Part shown: positions 1 through 10,039 of the stretch, one piece after another
How positions within the stretch are numbered: the stretch's first letter is position 1
How the letters are laid out: each line of letters begins with the position of its first letter
Source: Klebsormidium nitens
Lineage: Eukaryota > Streptophyta > Klebsormidiophyceae > Klebsormidiales > Klebsormidiaceae
DNA length: 64,000 bases
Assembly: GCA_000708835.1 (NCBI GenBank)
Contig: DF236961.1
Location: 372,001 to 436,000, forward strand
Reading direction: 5' to 3'
The notes under the pieces: model-generated
Told to the model about the DNA's origin: nothing
Database searches by the model: none
The model's input: only the letters and a program-made list of their open reading frames with translations
Position numbers and translations under genes: made by a program

Positions 1-136
1 AAATCTGACTCGCAACCAATCCTCATTTAACATGAAACCTCAGAATGGGGTTCATTTTAGGATGCCTCGAACGCCTCATCTCCTTTGATCCCCAGTGATG
101 AGTTGCCAGTCAGTCTGAACTTTCTGAACTGTCCAG

Positions 137-3057
137 GATGGACCCGGCAATTGGGTCTCGGTTGATCTGGGCGACGCCGAGGAGCCGGGGGGCCTCGGCA
201 CGGGGGCAGCTGTAGCGGACATTGACGGCGATGGGCGGCTGGAGTTGCTAGTGTGAGTTGACACTAAACTTTTGCCGACACCAAGGAAGATAGCGAAATA
301 CACCGTGTGTCAAATGAAGGGTGGCGGACGTCGAAGGTGATGGGCTCCTGGAGTTGCTAGTGTGAGTTGCCCCACGCCCGAGGAACATGGCGAGAGAGAC
401 CTTTGTGTGGAAACAAGAAGTTGCTTTGAAAGTATCTTCAAGTCCGTCGCTGTTTTTGTACTGTCTCTTGTGTCTGCCCCTCCTCTACGCCCCGAGATGC
501 TAGAATCTTTCACTTTGACGTCCTCTTTCTCCTCTTCCAATCGTACCATTGGTACACAGCAGCTTTTTGAGACATTTGATCCAACCAGAATGTTGGCAAA
601 GTGGGCGTTCGCAGAGCAGCAGCGAACGCTGTCACGGTTGCCGCGATATCAGATGACTCAACACTCGAAAAGGGCGACCTTGAAGCGATCGGCCTGCTTC
701 TCGGTCGCCGAAACTGGGACCGATTCCTCTGACGAGACGCTACCTCCAGCGGGTTTGGAACCCTTTGGAATTCGAGCAGACGATGACGTAAGCTGACGCG
801 GGGCTGCCTTGCAGGTCGCACGGCGAGTTGCGGCCGCAGCCCCTGAGCCTCTTCCGGTCGCCTGAAAACGACAACGCGTGGTTGCGCGTGCGGCCGCTCA
901 CTAAACAGGTGCGATTTCAGGAACTCTTGCCTTTTCTCCCTTTTTCCTTAGTCAAAGATTTGCCTGACTATTCCGGAAGCCTGAGCTTTGAGACAACGCT
1001 GGGAGCCGCAACTCCTGAGCCTCTTCCGGTCGCCCGAAAACGGCAATGCGTGGTTGCGGGTGCGGCCACTCACTAAACAGGTGCATTTTGAGGAATTCTG
1101 GACTCCAAATCATGGCAGCCTATGACTGAAAAGCTTGGAGCCTGAGAGTCAGGAAAAAGCGGCAAGCCGGCCACACCCAAATTTCTTCTGGTTACTTTCA
1201 CACCCGCAGTCCTTCTGGCCGTTCGGTTCACACTTTGACCCGGTACTGTATGTCGTCTCAAGTGGATCCATCCGACAAGAGCTTGAGTGGAGGCACAGGA
1301 CAGAGAATCTGAAGTCGGCTGAAAAGACAAGACGATCGAAACCTTTGTCAAGGACACAAACCATCGAGAATATACCTGGTTAGTGAAGCAAATGAGAAAT
1401 CGATCGGAGACGATGTGTCGAATGTAGCCGTTGTCTCCTTTTGAATCTCGAGTCTTCACAAATCGCCCCTGTCGGCTAATTCAGCTCGCGCACAAGATAA
1501 TTCGACGGCATCTAGCGCACTACCGCATGGATTACTCATTCCCCGAGAATAAGTAAGCTGGCTAATGAAAAAGACCTCGAACTCTGCTTGACAGGCAAAG
1601 TCTTGACTGTAGCCGTTGTGTCTCTTCATTTTGCTAGTCTTCTCAAATGACCCCTTTTGGATGATAAAGCTTGCGCACAAGGTAATGTGACGGCATCTAA
1701 CGTACAGCCAAACGGGCCACTCGTTCGCCTAGTAGAATCTCAACCGGGTGCTTCTCGCAGGGCGCTCCTGCCCGGGGCGCCACGCGTCCAGTACCGTAGA
1801 TACCTCCAGAGATCGTTATCGGACGCCTGTGAGCTAACGGCTCGTTCAACTTTTCTAATCTGGTTTTCCCACAGGGTGCTCCTGCCCGGGGCGGAATGGT
1901 CACGCATCTTCCACCGTAGAAACCTCTGGAGGTCTTTATTGGACGCTTGGGAACCATCCGCCTGGCCAGCTAACGGCTTGTATCAACTGTTTTGATTTGA
2001 TTTTCCCACAGGGCGCTCCTGCTCGGGCCGCCACGGTCACGCATCTTCCACCGTAGAAACCTCTCGAGATCTTTATCGGACGCCTGGGAACCGTCGGCCT
2101 GGCCAGCTAAGAGCTCGTATTAACTTTTCTAATTTGAATTCTTCGCAGGGCGCTCCTGCCCGGGGCGCCACGGTCACGCTCACCGACTCCAACGGCCGGG
2201 TGCAAGTCCGGGCGATCGATGCCGGAAGCGGGTACTTGTGCCAAATGGAGGTGAGAATCCAAGATAAATCCACCTGTCCACCCCGAATTGCTTGCGTTTC
2301 TGCGGTATTCATCTAAGCCTGGGTTGGATGTTTGGGAGATATGCCCAAAGCAAGCGAAAGAGACTACCTCAGTGTGCACACACGCGCATGCGTTTCGTCC
2401 GTATATAAACGCGGCCTGGATTGTACGGCGTAGGTGCTGAGGCTGCAGGAGTCTGCGGAATCGCTTGCCAGGTTCTACGAATGTTCCGAATATAGTGCTA
2501 GCTGGAGGCTTCCCTTTTAACATGTCAATTCCAACTTCACCTCCTAGAGACCTGATCAAACATATTCGTGGACTCCAAGCAAGCTTGGTCCAAAGAATCA
2601 CATCCGAGGGTCGTGAATGCTTCTCGTGTAAACGCTCGTTCTGTGCTTATGCTTTCATGCGGATCCCTTTGGTTTGCCTTCATGTTGGCCCCCTATCTTA
2701 TCACATCGCCACCGCTTGTACCCATCAACTCGCCCTGAATTTCCTTCAAAAGTTGCCTTTGATCGAGGAGTCTCATTAGCGCACGGTCCATTTCGTCTGT
2801 CGCAAGAGTAAACCTCAGCAGCTGCAGGCTAGGAGCTCAACCCCCCTTGGGCGGGGGGGTGATTAGTACCACTTGCAACTCGCTGATTGCCTTGACTAAC
2901 TCACAACAATCCTGCGTCATACTTGCAGCCAGTGGCCCATTTCGGCTTAGGCGCTCTAAAGGCTGCCGTCGACATACAAGTGCGGTGGCCCGACGGTTCC
3001 ACGGTGCAGCTAGACGGTGTCGACCCCTGTCAAGTAATCAAGGTTCCCCACGTTTGA
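137..3057 (+). CDS. CRTAC1-like FG-GAP / ASPIC-UnbV domain protein (3' end of gene)
   Basis: Four exons join in phase: 137-252, 815-908, 2149-2250 and 2929-3057 (stop TGA 3055-3057). The gene begins left of the window. The first exon encodes an FG-GAP/VCBS calcium-binding loop (ADIDGDGRLELLV). The next encodes LSLFRSPENDNAWLRV, the third GAPARGATVTL and AIDAGSGYLCQME, and the last PVAHFGLG followed by VRWPDGS. This order is the ASPIC/UnbV C-terminal module of cartilage acidic protein 1 relatives, which are typically secreted or surface beta-propeller proteins. Splice phases are 2, 0, 0, and the GT|G split restores a valine. The introns hold degraded copies of every one of these exon ends (see repeat entries). 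An alternative second exon, ending at 1080, has an open frame and donor but a weak acceptor, so mutually exclusive use of the two copies is possible. The family is clear; the exact ligand and location are not known. Confidence 0.85.
328..370 (+). repeat. Echo of the FG-GAP exon 3' end and donor
   Basis: This stretch repeats, with a few substitutions, the last part of the exon ending at 252 together with its donor (218-260). Both copies end in gagttgctagtgtgagttg. The offset is 110 bp. The copy still reads DVEGDGLLELLV but lies in the intron. Confidence 0.85.
994..1086 (+). repeat. Second copy of the LSLFRSPE exon with its donor
   Basis: It matches 823-914 at an offset of about 172 bp, through the donor (ctcactaaacaggtgc in both). 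The frame is open in this copy (LSLFRSPENGNAWLRVRPLTKQ in two steps: LSLFRSPENG, then NAWLRV). Upstream there is only a poor acceptor near 977, so it may be a decoy or an alternative exon. Confidence 0.8.
1422..1724 (+). repeat. Intronic tandem duplication, period about 188 bp
   Basis: 1422-1538 and 1610-1724 share gtagccgttgt, gcgcacaag and gacggcatcta in the same order. No exon sequence is included. The same intron carries the exon echoes on either side. Confidence 0.7.
1752..2160 (+). repeat. Four tandem copies of an acceptor plus exon start (GAPARG exon)
   Basis: The sequence (c)cacagg-gcgctcctgcccggggc, or ctcgcagggcgctcctg, occurs at acceptor positions near 1760, 1873, 2010 and 2148. 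The spacing is 113, 137 and 138 bp. Only the last copy leads into an intact exon (2149-2250). The three upstream copies diverge after about 30-40 bases and share a following block (cttccaccgtagaaacctct at the second and third). Each keeps an AG acceptor preceded by a pyrimidine-rich tract. Confidence 0.9.
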
Positions 3058-4318
3058 GAATAAGTCCTTGAACACCATTTTCGATTCAGTAGTCGAGTTG
3101 CGGGGCTGCGAGCGAAGCCCAGGTCGTGCGCATAATCGGAATTTAGAGCTCTCTCATGGAGAGCATATTGTCGGGCCACATTGGGCCGGGGCCATTGGGT
3201 TGACGAGTTGTTTAAAGATGGAGTCACACCAGGTTCGACTAATCTCTGTTACGATCGGCCAATGCGTCAGACTAATCGAGCGGTGTCACATGTATTGCAC
3301 GCATGCACATGCAAGATATGACTCGATTTGGCCGGGCACTGGCCGCCCCAACATGCGTTTTCGTATATTTCGCGGTGCGCTCAGTTCCATGCATTCACAA
3401 TACGAATCAACGATCATCTGCATCAATTAGTTCTCATTTCAATCTCTTCAGACTGTCTTTGATTAGTACAGGGCGGCCCGGGCCTGCGTGGCCATTTGAT
3501 AATCAGTCTGAGCGGGCGCCGCCCATGCCAGTGCAGTGAGTACGGGCGGCCCAGACTGACATTATGACCTGTGCAACAAATACACGTACAATTGGCAACT
3601 TCTTGATGCAGTCCGTCGATCAATCATATTGTCGTCGTCTTGTACTAAGCTAGCTATCATTGTTTCAATGAGCTTGGCCAGATTGACAAAACATGCGCTG
3701 CATGCAAAGTAAGGTTGATACAAGCATTTCTTGCTTATCGAAACGAACGTACCAATTAAGTCCGGCCCGGATCCGCGGCGCGAGGCTTGGACGCACCGCA
3801 CCGCGTAGACGTTGAAAGTGCATGTCCGATCAACACCATATCGTCGTTTTGACAATGTTAGGTACGTGGCGTGTTTGAACTTTTGTTTCGTCATCGTGAG
3901 CTCCCAATTAAACAAAACAATTCAATATTATGGGTGGGGTAGAAATTAAACTAATAGCAGGCAAACTAGTCAGCTGGGTCTATTTCCAAAATAGATGATT
4001 GACGATCGAGCGGAATAGCGACCTCTGAGTTTGTGCGAGCCAAAAACACAGTAAGCATCCGCGCAAAGCCGAGTTAGTCTCTGTTCACATTGTAGCGTCT
4101 ATCGAAGAGCGGCTGAAAAAGCTCAGAGTAGGTCAAAACTTCAATCACGTTAGTCCTGCTCATCAGCGAGTATCACTACATCCACCACCATCTCACATAT
4201 AGATACACTCAACAAGTATCAGTTAGATAGTAACGTTATCAGTGGCCCTGCTTAGGTTAATTTCGATATAGACTTATTGACCATTCATCTGGGCCTTACA
4301 AATCAAACAGCGCGCACT
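3058..4318. other. Intergenic, no gene seen
   Basis: There are no convincing coding exons between the two converging genes. Two GC-rich blocks around 3465-3560 contain gggcggccc in a repeated setting that resembles other gene-poor stretches of the window (22190-22290, 55200-55290). They may be old transposon debris. Confidence 0.5.
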
Positions 4319-7300
4319 CTACAAGACATTCTCAAAGACTCTGCCCGGGTCGAAAAGGACCGCGTCTTGGTAGTCCGGGAACCACAGCGCTCCGGGGCCG
4401 CTCTCGCACACCACTATATCTCCCTCCGCGTAGCTCGCGGATGACGGGCAGCGCAAAACCCGGAAGACTACCCGGCCCCCCGAAACGCCCACGACTTCAA
4501 TCTTGCCCTGCTCGGTGGACATCACGAACCGGGCGTGTTTCTCTATCCCCGACAGCCCTTTCTGCGACTCGGTGAACACACCCCAAGCGGTTTCTACGGG
4601 CAGCGCAAAGGTGTGCTTGCCCGGAATGTCCCGGCACTGGAAGATGTAATGGTTGCCCAGTCCCCCGGCGAAGAGTTCCCGCTGGAGCGTCCGAAGAACG
4701 TCGGGACAGTCGTTGACCGTCCGAATGATGGGCGTCTGGTTCTCGACGCTGACGAAGGCGCGCCGCGCGAGCAGCGCGCGCACGGGCGCCAACACGGAGG
4801 GCAACCACTTGTACCCGGAAGCCGGAACGGCGGAACCGGAACGGACGTCGAAGACCGCGGAACTGGAAGCCGGTACCGCGGATTCGGAACGGACGAACTC
4901 CCTTGCGGGGTCGGTCTCCAGGACCTCCGCCGGGTGCGTGAATTGGGTCATGAAGACGATCCTTACCCCCGGGTTAGCGGCGTGAAACCCGTCCAGCATT
5001 TCGAAGAAGTTGGCGTCGAAGCGCATCGGGAAGAAGGCGAGCTCTTTCGTTCCGATGCGGATGGTCGTGATTCCGGCGTCGGCTAAGCGGAAGAGGAACC
5101 GCGCGAGGCGCTTGTTGGTCAAGAGCATGGGGTCGCCGCCCGAGAGCAGCGCCTCGCGGATGCGCGGCCGCGCCAAGGTTGAAGTTGACGATGTAGTCGA
5201 CAACGGGGTCGATCTGCGCGAGCGTCTGTAAAGCACAAGGGAAGCTCAGTCGGCTGCAATATAGATGGCGAAAAAGGTGCGTTTGGTTCTCAAGAACGCG
5301 AACGGATTATCTATCTTAATGGTTTACGAAAAGAATTTCGGAAGGTGAGGAATGAACCCTGTTATTGAGGCTGTTTCAAATTTGACATTTTGAGAGAGGA
5401 TGCAACGAAAAATAGAACTTGCTAAAGAACACATGGAAACAAGAGACCAAACACGCAAACCTGTGAGGGGACGTCATTATTTCAGCCAAGCAAGACAACA
5501 GATTGACAAATACTCAATCCCGTTACTGGGATGGGTTATCTGAAGTGGCAGTGACAAATTTAGCGCCGGCCCGAACACTTCAGCAATTCGGAGGACGCCT
5601 CGAGTCAGCCGAAGCAAGCAGGCGGCAAGCTTTGAAACTGGGTCGCTTCACGCCTCAGAGAGGATAGAGGAAGAGACTCACGACCGTTTTTTCTCTCTTC
5701 TCGAATTCGAGAGAAAGCTCTAGAGGAACAGGCGGCATGCGAAAGCCACATGATCCAAACGCCTAGACTGAGTTGGACACTGAAACTCTGCAAATCGAGT
5801 CCTGAGACTCTTGTTTGAACTATGCAAGGTTGCAGCCAATGACATCGTTCCGAACCTTTCCCGTCGTTCCGTTGAAGAGGTCGAGGTGGTAGCAGTAGCG
5901 GCAGTGGGCGGAGCACGTGCCCGAGGCGTAGAGGAGCACCATCTCGTATTTGTGGAGGAGGCCAGGGACCGGAGAGTATCTGGCGGGAACGGAACGAGAA
6001 GTTTTGAGCGGAACCGGAACAAACGTTAAGAAGCAAAAACGGAACGGAGACTATGTCGCGCACGAACGATATAGATGTAGCGCAACAGGAACAAGAAGTA
6101 TCTCGGGGAAATGGAAAGAAGATTGTGCAGGGGAAACGGAACGAGATTCTGCCGTCGAAAACTGGATATGGAAACCGATGAGGAGCGTTTGAGAAATTCT
6201 ATAGGGGCTAATCAGCGAAGGCAAGAGGACTCTCGTTGTCGCCGAAACGCTGGAAGCAGACAGCGAGAGAATTCATTTGGCAAAATCAGGGTTGCGACGC
6301 TGTGTCTGGTGGCCGTAGCAGGATGTGAGACTGACTCAAGCCAAATTGGTTGAAAAGGAAACATAGTCATGAGTTCGGATTTTGCGGCAGGCAACAAAGC
6401 TCATTCATGGATACAGGATCAAAGTTGCGGTGTATGAACCACGTGAGACTCTGCGTCCCGTGAACTTGTCAAGAGTTACTGAATGCGACAAAGTACGAAC
6501 CTCGATGAAGCGGACGGTTAACGAATTGATCGAGTGACTTAGTGTCCCTCACCTGTCTAGTTCCTCGCCCATGCTCGTTGAGGATTTATACGAGAAGTAT
6601 CTCTGCTTATAATGCACCGTCAAACCTCAGTTGTCAAGCTCAAGAAAGTCGACCAAAACGACCGCTGATATTGGAGAGCTGTCAAGGCCATGTGCCATCT
6701 GGTACCAAGCTCAACTTGTCAACCGTCAAGCCACGGACCTGTTCTGGTTCGAAGGATCCGCTTCTCCTGAGCTGAGGTCGTCTGTCTCCTCGGGGCGGGC
6801 CTTGACCAGGTTCATAAGGGCTTCACTCCGCTTGGCCAGCTTTAGATAGTGCTCAGAGATGCGCACCTGCACACGAGACGGGAAGCAAGGGTCAGATGAA
6901 GAATGCTCGAACCGTGAAAACTCTTGTCTGCAGTGATTATCGTCAGGAAATGTCACAACCCTTTTGTGCACGGGAGTCGCTATGATTGATCATCAACGGT
7001 CTTCAGAAAGTCCGATCTTGTCCACGGGTGGTTTCCATCTGTTTGCATGCGCAGCATAAACTATTCAATACGTTATTATTGCACATAGTGAAGTGACGCA
7101 TTTGATAGTTATCAATTTCATGCAAAGCATATATGAGGGTGGCGTAACTTGTTGCCGTCAGTCTGATGCTGATGGTCAATATCAGTTGATCAGATTCCAA
7201 AAATATCCTGATACCAAAAGCCGAGACCTTTGACGTCCTCAAAAATCTGCAGGTGGCTTAGGCTTTGTTGCACAGATCCTGCTCTTTTCTGCACATATAT

Positions 7301-8402
7301 ACAGTATCCGACTTGTGTGTTTTTAAACCATCTCCACTTTGTGTATCCAATTTTTGTTTTTGGGAAGTATTAAGGACGAACAAAACCAAGGAAAGTGTTT
7401 AGATTTGCATGGATTGATCGTTCTGATTTGTGTCCGGCAGCATGGATCTGACCAGGTTCTAAACCTACTTGAACATGACGACTGAAGATAGGTATTCATA
7501 ACCTTTGCCTGTTGATGCATATCCTCTCTTTCCTTGGCCTGATCTCTTCTTTCAGATCACACTAGTGTGCCTGGCTAGCAGAGATCAGGGGTATATGAAA
7601 ATGTATCAGAGAACCTCTGCAACTCCTTGCCTTTGATGCCAATTGCCTGTGAGTATTTTGTCAAGGCCCCCTTGCAGCTACTGCATGGTCATGACCAAGT
7701 CTCTAACAAATGGAAGAAACCTGGTTTACCACAGAGAGTACAGACTTCTCAGAGATCCGAAGAAGAAAGGGGACCCCCTGACTCTTCCTTCTTTCACAAA
7801 CATGTTTTCACCTTCATGCGCTTCTCAACATCGTGGGGGCTTCCCTGCAGTGCCGCCAGTGCTGCTAACTCCTCCTCAGAGTACACTTCCTTGAATGCAT
7901 CTGGAACCTTCCCCTCAAAAAAGGGCTTGAGCCCCACGATCCCAGCCCCATTCAAACCTCCCCGATCAAAGCAGGACTCTTTGATTGCTGCCAGTCTGGG
8001 GTCATCTTGCGGGGGCAATGCTTTGGCATCTGTGCCCCTAAACAGCCTCTCTAGATCTAGAGGTGAGCTTGTCAGTTCCGCTTCAGGTGCTGCATCTAGT
8101 GTCAGTGTGCTTTGAGCTTCTGAGCTCCTCTCCCCGGCAGCCTGACACCGCGCTGATCTGTCTGGAGAGCGCCTTCTGAAGGGCACAGAACTGAGATTGC
8201 CTTTACTGGTGGTACTGGTAGGCGTGGTGGTGTTGCCACCAGAGTGCCGCAGCCTGAAGTTATCCAGATTGCCGCGGGAGAGTGGAATCGTCACACCCAA
8301 CCTGCATTTTCCTGATGGCAAAGTACGCCCTGTATCAATGGAAGCGGCTGCTTGCAGGGAGCTCGACAGCAAACCAGGCCACTGCACAGCGGTGCAAGCC
8401 AT
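4319..8402 (-). CDS. KamA-type radical SAM lysine aminomutase-like protein, probably organelle-targeted
   Basis: Four exons on the minus strand: 8402-7812, 6866-6739, 5979-5856 and 5225-4319. The third exon carries the radical SAM [4Fe-4S] motif CSAHCRYC, preceded by PVPGLLHKYE. The last exon has LLSGGDPM, TIRIGTKELAFFPMRF, MTQFTHPAEV, VENQTPIIRTVND and IFQCRDIPG. These are positional counterparts of the SAM- and substrate-binding blocks of lysine 2,3-aminomutase, and a GK near the C-terminus fits the PLP lysine region. The first ~110 residues are rich in Ser, Thr and Arg, like a plastid or mitochondrial transit peptide. Splice phases agree (AG|A between exons 2 and 3). The last exon is 907 nt, one base too many: the spliced frame (QIDPVVDYIV) differs from that of LLSGGDP, so there is a frameshift near 5165-5190. 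An unusual insert (about 4819-4893) repeats SAVPAS. The substrate is not established; beta-lysine formation is the family's best-known reaction. Confidence 0.82.
5165..5195 (-). other. Apparent one-base frameshift in the KamA-like gene
   Basis: Spliced in phase, the last exon begins TLAQIDPVVDYIVNF. The downstream catalytic sequence IREALLSGGDPM lies in another frame, and no stop or splice site separates them. Removing one base anywhere in this GC-rich stretch would reconcile the frames. A sequencing or assembly indel is the simplest reading; a true null allele is possible. Confidence 0.75.
5982..6150 (-). repeat. GTTCCG-rich tract in a KamA intron
   Basis: On the minus strand, the intron upstream of the radical SAM exon is full of gttccgtt and cgttccg units (plus strand ggaacgg), ending directly in the acceptor cccgccag. 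The same motif occurs inside the last exon of this gene (about 4819-4893) and ahead of two acceptor sites at 15340-15362 and 15500-15517. Confidence 0.65.
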
Positions 8403-10039
8403 TTTGTCTGTAGCTCGTCCGATCCAGCCGCTGTCGATGTTGATCTTTGTGAGAGCCTGTTCATGAATGGAACTGAGTCACTTCTGGAGCAACAATCTAC
8501 GTAGACTCTGACAAGAGATTCCCGAGAATTGTGTGGCTCGGATGAGAGAGCCCTACTACCTAACGCCGAACGCAGCAGCAACATGCTTCGAGTCCCTCCT
8601 TTCATTGCGACTCGGAGGCTAAGATTGTCGACCGTTTACCTACTTCTTGCGCCTGGCATTTACAATGCAAGACCAGACATCTGCTGAGTGCTCCTTACCA
8701 CCTGCCGACATTTGGAAAGCAGGGATGCTAGCGCAAAAGATTCCGACGGACTCGAGCAGCGGTAGACCAATGATGCCGCATAATAGGCCCCGGAACATGG
8801 AATATCGGAATACGGAATACCCATTTTTGGAAGCGGAAGAATCCGGAATACCCAGATTTGGGCCTTGGAATACTAGAATACAGAATACAGGGCTTTTCCG
8901 AGCACATACATGTTGTTGGACACAACATGTGGCCAACAACGGCAAAATACTTGACTTCGAAGTAAGAAGACTTTCAAAAGCATGCTTCGAACGGAAGAAG
9001 ATTGTAAAAAAACTCACACGACAAGCGCACTCCTTACGTACCTTTCAAAATGTCAAAAGTCAAATTTGCGAAACGGAATACAGAATACTTGAGCACCCTG
9101 GAATACGGAATACTGCCTTTTTGAAACCTTGGAATACAGAATACTGGGGTTCAAGTATTCCATGTTCCGGGGCCGAGCATAAGCGCAATCTGCTTATATG
9201 TACGTTCCTTTTCATGATGACACTGAATGATTGGAGTGCTAATTATTTGGCTGGTACACATGGGCACATTTTTGTCGGCACAGGCTTCTGAGCCGTCGAT
9301 TGACCAGAGCGCAACCACAAACCCTAAAAGTTCTATCCTGAACGAGGCCTTGTGGGTCGGATGTACACATATGTGCAACCGCGGCCACCTGGTCTTTTGC
9401 CCCGCTAAGAAAGCTGACATGGTGGTATTAGGGAACGGCGCAAGGCCTCGACAGGATGCAGATCTAAAGTGCTCCAACACTGTAACGATCTTGACGCGAC
9501 TGAATGCTTAGCTAGATTTACATGCCCGTAGCGGGACTCCCAAGCAAATACAGTGTCAACGAAGCTACGTCAAGTGCAGCCACAATTCCGACTTTCTTGA
9601 AGTGCTCGTGAGGCTTGAGCCTTTCTGTCAGACGGTTGCATGATCAGAGTCAGAGTCGGAGGTTGTCAGAGTTTCAAGTGCACACCTGGTGCGAGTTGTA
9701 TCGCGTCAAGCAATATTTCAGCAGCGTGAGTTACTTGGTGCTTGTACTGACTTGCATAGCGCGGGCAGCGTTAAGTTCAGCAACGAGCACTCAGCACAGC
9801 ATATGATTCAGGCGGAACAGAATCTGATAACGGATTCTGACAGCTGCAATCCTCTGATCTTTTGGTTGGAGAAACTCTTCTTGAGGCTCTGCAGCTGCCA
9901 GTCCTTCCCTCGATTGCTTTCCTAAGCTCAACCAAGTGGACTTCATGTTTTTGTAGAACGGCCCAATCCGTTCATTGAGATCAGGGACGCCGCCTTCCTT
10001 CGCGCCAAAGCATGGTCTTCTGGAAGTCTGGGGCAAAAG
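8403..10039. other. Divergent intergenic region
   Basis: This lies between the start codons of the KamA-like gene (minus) and the carboxypeptidase gene (plus). It must hold both promoters. Apart from the transposon at 8784-9176 I see no gene, only short unsupported open frames. Confidence 0.5.
8784..9176. mobile_element. 393-bp non-autonomous DNA transposon (MITE-like) with GGAATAC subterminal repeats
   Basis: Perfect 19-bp inverted ends lie at 8786-8804 (ggccccggaacatggaata) and 9156-9174. The flanking six bases GCATAA occur at both sides (8778-8783 and 9177-9182) and may be a target-site duplication. The inside has two clusters of direct ggaatac/agaatac units (about 8805-8895 and 9073-9145) and no transposase. 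The style resembles hAT-type non-autonomous elements, but a hAT duplication would be 8 bp, so the superfamily is uncertain. Confidence 0.8.

Noticed and set aside
6726-6971. Minus-strand open frame as a separate small gene
   Set aside because: It contains KamA exon 2; splicing at 6739 joins it in phase to the radical SAM exon, so its own stop at 6726 is intronic.
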